This document shows positions 14,816 through 22,800 of a stretch of DNA of 24,444 nucleotides, piece after piece (the first letter of the stretch is position 1; every line of letters begins with the position of its first letter). The position numbers and the translations under genes are program-made. The notes under the pieces are model-generated. The model made no database searches. It was given only the letters and a program-made list of their open reading frames with translations, and was not told where the DNA came from. Source of the DNA: Clostridia bacterium (GTDB lineage Bacteria > Bacillota_A > Clostridia > Christensenellales > Aristaeellaceae); contig JAFQOY010000137.1 in the NCBI GenBank assembly GCA_017412025.1, forward strand, positions 1 to 24,444, written 5' to 3'.

Positions 14816-14856
14816 CAGCCTGTACGCCGATACAGGCGATACGGGAGGACACGCAT

Positions 14857-15063
14857 ATGCACGAAAAGAGAAAACGCCTGCGCGCTTTGCTGCGCGCGCT
14901 GATTGCCGAGCGCGACGACGCGCAGCTTCTGTACATTCCCCATGGAGAAGCCGGCCAGCGGCGCATGATCCGCGCGCTGCTTGATATCCGCGTCCCAAAG
15001 GCGGACGATCCGCTGGATGAGATGATTTCGGCGTTTCTTTCAGAGGAGGATCGCATGATCTGA
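14857..15063 (+). CDS. Small ORF resembling the N-terminal cap of macrodomain ADP-ribose hydrolases
   Basis: This encodes a 68-aa soluble, highly charged protein. A GGGAGGA site 7 nt before the ATG and a promoter candidate support expression. The sequence is a basic helix (KRLRALLRALIAERD), a short extended piece (YIPHGE), a second helix (AGQRRMIRALLDIRVPK) and a third (DEMISAFLSEED). From memory, zinc-macrodomain protein-ADP-ribose hydrolases open with the same pattern: about two helices, IP, then a QRRLLRALMNVRPP-like block and an FL-LQD-YL-EE helix. Here the frame stops just where the macrodomain would begin, and the next 90 bases do not encode one. It may be a relic, or a free-standing domain acting in trans. 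The resemblance is from recall and is moderate. Confidence 0.6.
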   Translation: MHEKRKRLRALLRALIAERDDAQLLYIPHGEAGQRRMIRALLDIRVPKADDPLDEMISAFLSEEDRMI

Positions 15064-15076
15064 AAAGCCGCTGGAA

Positions 15077-15130
15077 AGGCGCGTCGCTCCTTTCTGTCTG
15101 CTTTTATGGACAGAGCAGAATTCCGCGCCT
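15077..15130. terminator. Nested hairpin between convergent genes
   Basis: The outer arms AGGCGCG (15077-15083) and CGCGCCT (15124-15130) and the inner arms TCTGTC (15093-15098) and GACAGA (15109-15114) pair exactly. It lies between the ends of the 68-codon ORF and the helicase, so it could end both transcripts; there is no clear U-tract. Confidence 0.4.
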
Positions 15131-15156
15131 GCAGCGCGTGGTCATCCGCCATGCAT

Positions 15157-17436
15157 TCACCGCTCAATCCCCAGCGCATCCCCGGCCAGCGTGCCTAAGA
15201 GCAGCGCGCGCACGCGCGGCGCAGCGTACCGGCTGTCAATCAGCAGCAGCGATCCCGTGTCGCTGTCTGTGCGGATGAGTCTCCCCGCCGCCTGAATAAC
15301 GCGCACCATACCCGGCAGCGTCATGCACAGGTCAAACCCGTCTTCCCCGATTCTGTCGTAATACGCCTGCATCGCCTTCACGCGCGCGTCGATCTGCGGC
15401 ATGCCGGTGGAGACGATGATCACGTTTTTCAGCCTCTCGCCCGGCAGGTCGATTCCCTCGCCGAACGCGCCGCCCAGCACAGCCAGCAGCACAGCCGAAC
15501 GCTCCGTTTCAAACGCGCCCAGAAGCGCGTTTTTTTCGTCCTCGCTCATCTTCCGCCGCTCGCGCAGCAGTGTGAATTCCATCATGCCCTCCTGCCCCAG
15601 CAGCAGCTCGGCAATCCTGCCCAGATACGCATAGGAGGGAAAGAAGACCATCGTGTTGCCTGCATGCGCGCGGATGTGATCGCCGATGGCCTGCGCAACC
15701 TGCGGCGCAGTCCTTTCCCGGCTGGCATAGCGGATATCGATGGGCAGAACCCGCGCGTCAAGCTGCGCAGGATCAAACGGCGAGGGCAGCGCCAGGCAGG
15801 CGTCGTCCTCGTCGCTGCCCAGCATCCGGCAGCTCGCGTCAAACGGCGCAAGCGTCGCCGAAAAATAGACCGTGCCCCGTGCGCGCCTGGTCTGCGCCAT
15901 GATCTCCTGCGCGGCGCTGAGCAGCACCAGCTCAAGCCTTGCGTCCTTCCTGCCTCCCTCCGCGAGGAGCGCATAGCGCTCATCAAATCTTGCAGAAGCG
16001 AAGAGATATCCCGCAGCCAGAGAAAAGCAGTCCGCAGCGCATGCGCCGGCGCCCAGGGCAAGCTGCTCCCCCGCCGCATGCTGCACAGCAGTCATCGCCT
16101 CGTCAATCGCCTGCGGCGGGTGATCAAGCCGGGCAAAACCGTCCTGCTCCGCTTCCTTCTCCAGCGCGCGGATCAGCGCGGTCATCGCGCGGTAGAGCGC
16201 GTTTTTCCTGCCGAGCAGCCTGCCGGTCTCCCGGCGCAGCGCCGTGAGTTCGCCCATATCGAGCACAGCGGAATGCGCGTCGCGCACGCGTGGAGCCAGC
16301 TGATGCGCCTCGTCAATCAGCAGGCAGGCGCCGCCTGCCCCGTGCGTGAGCGCATCGATCGCCACAAAGGGATCAAACACATAGTTGTAATCACAGACGA
16401 TCACATCCGCCAGCTGCGCAAGGGCAAGAGAAAGCTCAAACGGACAGACTGTGAATGCATCGGCAAGAGAAGCGATTTCTTCCCTGCCCAGACGCCCCAT
16501 GGAAAGCGCCCTGCCAAGCGCGCCGGGCAGTCTGTCGTAGAATCCTCTGGCATACGGGCAGCTTTCCGGCCTGCAGTCCCGCTTTTCAAGGAGGCACACC
16601 TTGTCCTTCGCCGCAATCTCCACACGCAGCGCTCTCGCGCCCGCGCGCTCGAGCGTGTCCATGGCGTCCATGGCGCTTTTTCGTCCGGTGTTTCGGGCGG
16701 TGAGGAACATCGCCCGCGCGCATCTCCCTTCGCCAATCGCCCTGAGCGCAGGATACAGCGCCGCCATCGTCTTGCCGATGCCCGTCGGCGCCTGCGCAAA
16801 GAGGCGCTTTCTGTCCCTGAGGGCGACATACACGTTCGCAGCAAATTTCCGCTGCCCCGCTCTGTAGGACGCATAGGGAAACGGCAGCGTCTGAAGCGAT
16901 GCATCCCTCGTCTCTCTGCGCGCCAGCTTTTCGGCTTCCCACGCCGCAGCGGGCGCGCACAGCGCGCAGAACTCCGCTTTAAGCGCCTCAGCCGTACGCT
17001 CCTGCTCATACATGCGCAGGCTCTCGCCATCCGGCCCGACATACAGCACGCGCAGGCATACGCCCTCAAGCGCCTCGTCGCTGCAGAGCATGTGCCCATA
17101 GATCGCCGCCTGCGCCATGTGCGCCGGAATCAGCTGCGCATCCGCCGTGCCCAGCTTGATCTCCTCGATCACCTGCACGCCGTCCTGACGCAGGAAGACG
17201 GCGTCCGCCCTGCCCGCAACACGCAGACAAATCGCTTCGCCCTCGTAATCGCAGGAAAGCGCCACCTCATGCCTGTAGGAGGGATCGAGCAGCCTGCCCT
17301 CGCTCTGCCTCGCCCGGTGCGCCAGCGCCCCCTCGCGCATGCGCCTCGCCGCGTCCGCCGCCGGGGACAGGTCGCTCTCGTGATGCGTCGTCTCCACGAC
17401 GGCGCGCACGCTGATGCGCACGGTCTTACGGCTCAT
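15157..17436 (-). CDS. XPD/DinG-type DNA helicase with N-terminal PD-(D/E)XK-like domain
   Basis: This 759-aa superfamily 2 helicase acts on DNA in the cytoplasm. Residues about 1-190 look like a Cas4/RecB-type nuclease domain: GRADAV with D78, then VIEEIKLG with E91/E92 and K94, and a following helix with QAAIYGH. The helicase core has Walker A APTGIGKT (216-223) and a DEAH box in LLIDEAHQL (375-378). Four cysteines (281, 288, 293, 331) between motifs I and II are placed as in the iron-sulfur domain of XPD/DinG. Motifs SATLAPF, GGAFGEGIDLPG and QAAGRLIRTDSD (motif VI) follow. It should unwind DNA 5' to 3' and perhaps nick or trim it, in repair or R-loop removal. The ATG overlaps the stop of the membrane protein gene (ATGA), so the two are coupled. 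The nuclease activity is inferred. Confidence 0.92.
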   Translation of the reverse strand: MSRKTVRISVRAVVETTHHESDLSPAADAARRMREGALAHRARQSEGRLLDPSYRHEVALSCDYEGEAICLRVAGRADAVFLRQDGVQVIEEIKLGTADAQLIPAHMAQAAIYGHMLCSDEALEGVCLRVLYVGPDGESLRMYEQERTAEALKAEFCALCAPAAAWEAEKLARRETRDASLQTLPFPYASYRAGQRKFAANVYVALRDRKRLFAQAPTGIGKTMAALYPALRAIGEGRCARAMFLTARNTGRKSAMDAMDTLERAGARALRVEIAAKDKVCLLEKRDCRPESCPYARGFYDRLPGALGRALSMGRLGREEIASLADAFTVCPFELSLALAQLADVIVCDYNYVFDPFVAIDALTHGAGGACLLIDEAHQLAPRVRDAHSAVLDMGELTALRRETGRLLGRKNALYRAMTALIRALEKEAEQDGFARLDHPPQAIDEAMTAVQHAAGEQLALGAGACAADCFSLAAGYLFASARFDERYALLAEGGRKDARLELVLLSAAQEIMAQTRRARGTVYFSATLAPFDASCRMLGSDEDDACLALPSPFDPAQLDARVLPIDIRYASRERTAPQVAQAIGDHIRAHAGNTMVFFPSYAYLGRIAELLLGQEGMMEFTLLRERRKMSEDEKNALLGAFETERSAVLLAVLGGAFGEGIDLPGERLKNVIIVSTGMPQIDARVKAMQAYYDRIGEDGFDLCMTLPGMVRVIQAAGRLIRTDSDTGSLLLIDSRYAAPRVRALLLGTLAGDALGIER

Positions 17437-19730
17437 GCCGCCGTCCTCTTTTTCATGCGCGCAAGCAGCAGCGCCAGCAGCACAGCGCCCGCCGCCGACA
17501 CGCCCTGCGCAGCCCGCCAGGATACCGGCGGCTCAAACCATACGCGAACGTCGATATCCATTCCGCTGCCCAGGCCGTAAAGCCGAAGCACGTTGTTATC
17601 CCCCAGCGCCGTGCGGCACTGCACGCCGCCTGCCTGCGCCTGATAGCCCGGATAATACATCAGCGGCAGATCGACATAGCCGCAGCTCTCGGGGATATCC
17701 AGCGCAAAGCCCATGTTCGTTCCCTGCTTGCGTACGTCGCGCACGGCATAGTTTTCAGCCCTGACCACGATCTCACCCGGCTTGAGCGAGGCCTTCTCCG
17801 TGCCGTTATACAGGTATTCATGCTGAATGATGCGCGTATCGCAGAAGCTGTCCGCATACAGCAGCGGCGCGCTCTGCTGCACATAGCCCTGCATTGTGTA
17901 TCCGCTGAGCACGCAGGAAAGCAGCACAAGCGCATAAAGCCCCTGCGTGCGTCTGCCCTCCTCACGCAGATAGCCCCATGCCGCCGCCAGGCACAGCATC
18001 GGCACGCCGACGCCCACAAGACGCCAGGGGTACTGGATCTGCTTGAAGAACGTGGATAGCGGCCTCGGCAGGCTGCACGCCCAGGCCCACGGGAAACACT
18101 CCGTCGCCCCAAGCAGCGCCAGCGCGCCCATGCCCAGCAGCGCCATGCTCGCGCGATCCTCCCTGCGTTTGCTCTGCGCGCCGTCCATATATAGCGCCAG
18201 CGCCAGCAGCGCACAGCCGATCATCACCGCATAGCCCGGCACCACGCCGACCGTATAGGCAAAGTCCTTCGCGCTGTCGGGAATGCCGGCATGATCGCCC
18301 GGAAAACCGACGAGATATGCGCCCAGCTTCATCACATGCTCGTAGCTGTCAAGCGCAACGCTCGTGTTGATCTCCGGAACGGACGTGTAAGCGAGCATCG
18401 GCACGAGGAACCACACGGAGCACAGCGCCGTAACCGCCGCCGCCGCCGCAATGCACAGCAGGCGCTTCCTCTCGCGCAGCAGGCGCTTTGCGCCCATCAG
18501 CGCTGCAAGGGCGCAGAACAGCACCGCAAAGAGCGTACTGAGCAGATGGCTCATGAAGATGCCCGTCATGCCAAGCGCCAGCATGGGCCAGCGGCGCATA
18601 TCGCCATAAATGACGTCATACAGCGCCGCAATCAGCAGCGGGAAAAACACCATCGCCAGGCTCTCGCCCAGCGTGGCGCGGACGTACATATTCACCAGCC
18701 GGTACAGGCACAGCGTATACAGCACGCTTGCGCCCAGCGCAACGCGCCGGTCGCCAAATATCCTGCGCCCGCAGGCATATGCACTCAGCGCGGCGCAGAG
18801 GTTAATGCCCATCTCAAACACGCGCACGCATGCAGCGAGCGACACGCCCAGATTGCGCATCACCGCCGGAATATACAGAAACAGCTCGGGATAAAACTGC
18901 GGCGCGGCATAGCCGTAGCCAAGGAGCGTGGACGCATGCACATGCACGGGGAACTGCCCTGCTCGCAGCCCGGCAGCGATGCCCTCGATGCGGTTCAGAT
19001 GAAAGTGGAGATCGTGCCCGCCAAACACGCCCTGCCACAGCAGCGGCATGCTGGCAAAGACCGCCGCAAAGACGATCACCAGAGCGTCGCGGCGGCGCTC
19101 CCTGCCGGACGGCCGCCCGTCAAAGGAGAGCAGCACCAGCACACTGAGCACTGCGCCGGCAAACAGCGCATACGCCGCCAGATCCGGCGAAAACAGCCGC
19201 TGACCCGCCCTGCGCACGGTCACGCGCGTGATCCCTGCCTCTTCGATCGAATCGCAGGCGAGCAGCACATGCTCGGCAGAATCCGTCAGCGTGAAGGAAA
19301 AGCGCAGCGTTCCCTCCTGCGGCGAAAGCGCCGCCTCGCCGCCCGCGATAAACGCCTGACGGCCTGCGCTGACCACACGAAGCGAGCCCGCCTGCACGCC
19401 GCTTCCCTCGATGACGACCTCATAATCGCCCCACATGAGATTCAGCCCCGGCATGTCATCCTGCGCGCCGCGCACAGTCGGCGCGCCGCCGTATTTCGCC
19501 TGCCTGTCCCATTCGCCGCTTTCTCTGCGCGCGGCGGCCGCCGCGCGCTCAGCCTCCATGGCCGCGTCTGCAGCCGCTTCATTTGCTTCCGCCTGCTGCT
19601 GCGTGATCAGAATGCGGTCAAGCCGGCTCTCTTCAAAGCGCCATGTCAGCGCATCCCTGTCCGTATAGACCAGAACCAGAAGAACCAGCGCAAGCCACAA
19701 GCCTGAAAGGCTCAGGATTTTCTTTTTCAT
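17433..19730 (-). CDS. Polytopic membrane protein, PTPS-related/YfhO-like (GT-C type)
   Basis: This 765-aa integral membrane protein has one N-terminal helix (about 7-22), an external coiled-coil/Ala-Glu-rich stretch (about 40-75), an external beta domain (about 95-170) and then roughly a dozen membrane helices. The motif GGHDLHFHLNRIEG, followed by FPVHVHASTLLGYGYAAPQF, matches the 6-pyruvoyl-tetrahydropterin-synthase-related membrane family, whose layout resembles GT-C lipid-linked glycosyltransferases. The C-terminal external beta domain ends with a LMYYPGYQA segment and a last helix before KKRTAA, as in YfhO-like proteins. GGAGG 8 nt before the ATG at 19730 decides the start; the longer frame to 19808 would begin inside the promoter. 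It probably glycosylates an envelope polymer or lipid carrier; donor and acceptor are unknown. It is in one operon with the helicase. Confidence 0.82.
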   Translation of the reverse strand: MKKKILSLSGLWLALVLLVLVYTDRDALTWRFEESRLDRILITQQQAEANEAAADAAMEAERAAAAARRESGEWDRQAKYGGAPTVRGAQDDMPGLNLMWGDYEVVIEGSGVQAGSLRVVSAGRQAFIAGGEAALSPQEGTLRFSFTLTDSAEHVLLACDSIEEAGITRVTVRRAGQRLFSPDLAAYALFAGAVLSVLVLLSFDGRPSGRERRRDALVIVFAAVFASMPLLWQGVFGGHDLHFHLNRIEGIAAGLRAGQFPVHVHASTLLGYGYAAPQFYPELFLYIPAVMRNLGVSLAACVRVFEMGINLCAALSAYACGRRIFGDRRVALGASVLYTLCLYRLVNMYVRATLGESLAMVFFPLLIAALYDVIYGDMRRWPMLALGMTGIFMSHLLSTLFAVLFCALAALMGAKRLLRERKRLLCIAAAAAVTALCSVWFLVPMLAYTSVPEINTSVALDSYEHVMKLGAYLVGFPGDHAGIPDSAKDFAYTVGVVPGYAVMIGCALLALALYMDGAQSKRREDRASMALLGMGALALLGATECFPWAWACSLPRPLSTFFKQIQYPWRLVGVGVPMLCLAAAWGYLREEGRRTQGLYALVLLSCVLSGYTMQGYVQQSAPLLYADSFCDTRIIQHEYLYNGTEKASLKPGEIVVRAENYAVRDVRKQGTNMGFALDIPESCGYVDLPLMYYPGYQAQAGGVQCRTALGDNNVLRLYGLGSGMDIDVRVWFEPPVSWRAAQGVSAAGAVLLALLLARMKKRTAA

Positions 19731-19779
19731 ATCGTCAACCTCCGCCGCTGCGATGGGCATAATCATCCATGATATGCTT

Positions 19780-19808
19780 ATGATACCATGAACGATAGCC
19801 CATTGCAA
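19780..19808 (-). promoter_or_regulatory. Promoter of the membrane protein-helicase operon
   Basis: Read on minus, TTGCAA (19808-19803), a 17-nt spacer and TATCAT (19785-19780) lie about 50 nt before the ATG at 19730. The -35 box directly follows the U-tract of the upstream terminator. Confidence 0.7.
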
Positions 19809-19815
19809 GAAAAGA

Positions 19816-19839
19816 CCGCCTGCCCTTTCGGGCAGGCGG
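19816..19839 (-). terminator. Rho-independent terminator of the giant surface protein gene
   Basis: CCGCCTGCCC and GGGCAGGCGG form a perfect 10-bp stem with a 4-nt loop. On minus it is followed by TCTTTTCTT and begins 12 nt after the stop at 19851. Confidence 0.92.
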
Positions 19840-19850
19840 CGCGAATTGTG

Positions 19851-22800
19851 TTACGCGTTGGGATCCGTCGGCGGGCGGCGGCGGCGGCGCGGAGCCGCGT
19901 CTGCCGTCCTGGCCTGATCCTGAGCGTCAAGCGAGGCCTGCGGCGCAGCCGGCGCTTTCGGCGTCACCGGCGCCTGCGGCGTCACCGGAGCCTGCGGCGC
20001 AGCCGGCGCTTTCGGCGTCACCGGCGCCTTCGGCATCACCGGGGCCTGCGGCGCAACCGGCGCCTTCGGCATCACCGGAGCCTGCGGCGCAACCGGCGCC
20101 TTCGGCGCGGCCGGTCTTGCATACGGGCTCTCTCTCTCGTTTTCTCCGCGCGGCGCGTTCCTCATATAGGAAGGCGTCTGCGCATTGCGCGGCCTCAGCG
20201 GCTGCGGAGCGATCGGCTCGGAGGCTTCCGTGCGGCGCTGGCGCTGTCTGGCCAGCTGCTCACGGCGCAGTTCTTCCTCTTCGTCCTCGTCCTCTTCATC
20301 CGCCTCTTCCTCTTCTTCCTCCGTCCTGCGGCGATAGACATACACGCCGTAGGCCGCGGCGACAACCACGAGCAGCACGCCACCGATAGCAAACGGCAGC
20401 ATACCCATGCCGCTCTCCTCCTCGACCGGCGCAGCCGTGGGCAGCGCGGCGGCGGTGGGCAGCGGCGTCTCCGCAATCTGAGCGCCTTCGTAGGTCACCA
20501 TATACTTGCCGTACAGCTCGCCGGACTGGAGCTCGACGGTATAATCGCCCGGCTCCGGCAGACGGATGTTCATCTCAAACACGCCATCCGCACCGGCAAT
20601 CGCCGTCACGGTGCTTCCGTCTTCCGCGATGGCAGAGGCGATCAGGCCAAAGGTCTGCGCGCCGGAGGACGGCAGCTGCGCATTGCGCGTGATCGTCGCC
20701 GTCACGATGCCGTTCGCCTGCACCTTGCCGTAGATCGTGAACTCGCCCGTCTGCGTCACCTTCGGGATGTATGGGATCTTCCAGCCGCCCGCGATCAGCT
20801 GCGCCTGATTATCGACGCTCTGCGGAACAGGAGAGGGAGACGCCGTCGGAACCGGCGTTCCGATCACGTTGTTGGTCCAGCTGTTGTCAACCGGAATCAG
20901 ATCCTGAAGCTGAGAACCGTTGATCGTGATGCTCGTGTTGTTGCCTGCGTTCGGCGTCACGGATACGCCCGGATTCTGCACGGCGTTCTGGCTGTTTTCA
21001 TACTGCTGAGCCAGGTAATCCTGCAGCTCGGAAATCGTCAGCATCTGCGCCATATCGCTGCGGATGTAGCCGTCCTTGCCGTTGTGGTTGACCTGATACC
21101 AGGTGTAATCGCCGTCGTATTCCTTGCCGGTAACCAGCAGCAGCGTGTTCACGGCGATGCGTCCCAGGGACGTGCCGGAGGAGGACGGCGTGCGGCGCAG
21201 ATTGACCGCGTCCTTGATCAGCCTGGCATACGCGCTGGTAGAGTCGGGGCCAATCGGTTCCGGCGTCGTCTGCGGCATCGGGGTCGGCGTCGCCAGCTCG
21301 GTCTCCAGCTGGGCGAGGTAATCCGCCGTCTCCTGGTCGCCCATCGGGCGCACCAGATCGGCGCGGACGTAGCCCCACTGTCCGCTGTACTGAACCAGAT
21401 ACCAAGTCATGCCGTCGGCAGCGCTCTGGCTCTGGAAAATATAGACGACGTCCTCTTCATCCAGAATGTTCTGCAGATATGCGTTGACGTCGGGATTGCC
21501 TCTGAGCGGCGTGCCGCTGCTGATCACCCGGGCATACCGATCCAGACGAACCGGCGTGGGCGTCTTTGTGGGTTCCGGCGTGGCCGTCGGCTCAAGGGTC
21601 GGGGTCGGCGTCGCCTGAGCCGCCTCCAGCTCGGCGAAGTATTCCTCCGTCTCCTCAGCGGTCATCTCCATCACCTGCGTGCCGCGCAGGTAGCCCCAGA
21701 CCTCGTCCGTGCTCACCAGATACCAGACCATGCCGGTCTCATCCATCTGCTTCTGCACGCCGCGCACGACGTCTCCGCTTTCCAGAACGTCCTCAACGTC
21801 CGCATTGTCGTTCGGGCTGCTCAGCAGCGGCGCAGCGTCGGACGCGATACGCAGATATCCGCCGAACTCCTGCGGCTCGGTGTTGATTTCCACCTCGATC
21901 TCCGGGGCGTTCGGCTCGATGATCTCCACTTCAGGCAGCTCACCTTCCGGCAGCTGAGCCGATTCATTTTCCTCGCCCAGGTTCGGCGCGACCTCCGGAT
22001 CATCCAGCGTCGCTCGGTATTCCTGCTCCTCGCGCACGCCCATCAGCTCGACGAACTCGGTCTTCACATAGCCTTCGCCCTTGTCCGTGCGGACAAAGCA
22101 CCATTCACCCTCGCATTCCATGACCCACAGGACGGTGCCCTTTTCCATGCGGTAGCGCAGGTCGGCGCGGGTGTTCGGCTGCTTGCGCAGGGCCACCTGC
22201 CTGCCGGTGTTGCGTCCGTAGTGGTAGACGCTGCCTTCGGTGAGCGCCTGCGGCACATCCGGTTCCTTCGTGGGCTCCGGGGTCGGCTCCGGGGTCGGTT
22301 CCGGCGTTTCCTTGCCGCCGATTTCCTCTTCCATTTCCACATTCTGCGGCGGGATCGTCGGAATCAGTCCGATGACCGGCTCCTCGATATAGCTTTCCGC
22401 AACGTCCCGGTCAACCAGCTCGACCTTGAACGCCTCGATATAGCCCGTCGCATTCGTGGACATGTTGCGCGCTTCATACCAGAGCGCGCCGCTGTCGTCC
22501 ATCTCCACGCCATAAAGCTCAAGCGGCGTCGGGCGGGTGATCATCTCGATGTTGCCTTCCTGCGGCGGCAGCGCGCCCGGCGCCTCCACCAGCACGATCA
22601 CCGCGCGGTTCTCCTGCTCAAGCGTGAGCGCATAGGCCGGGTAGCTCATATCGCCGCCCAGCTCCGGCAGCACTTCAAGCACAGGCTCAGATTCGGCATA
22701 CTCCCATTCGCCCTCTTCGCTGCCCTGCTGCTCTTCCTCCTGCCAGGCTTCCTCATCCTGCGGCTCGTCTTCGACCTGTTCAGGCTCTTCCGCTTCCTGT

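Noticed and set aside
14164..14856. Longer plus frame leading into the 68-codon ORF
   Set aside because: It runs antisense through the CapA-like gene; the ribosome site and promoter place the start at 14857.
15664..19706. Two long plus-strand frames (15664-17580 and 18291-19706) opposite the helicase and membrane protein
   Set aside because: They are shadows with no domain or start signal; the minus frames carry clear motifs.
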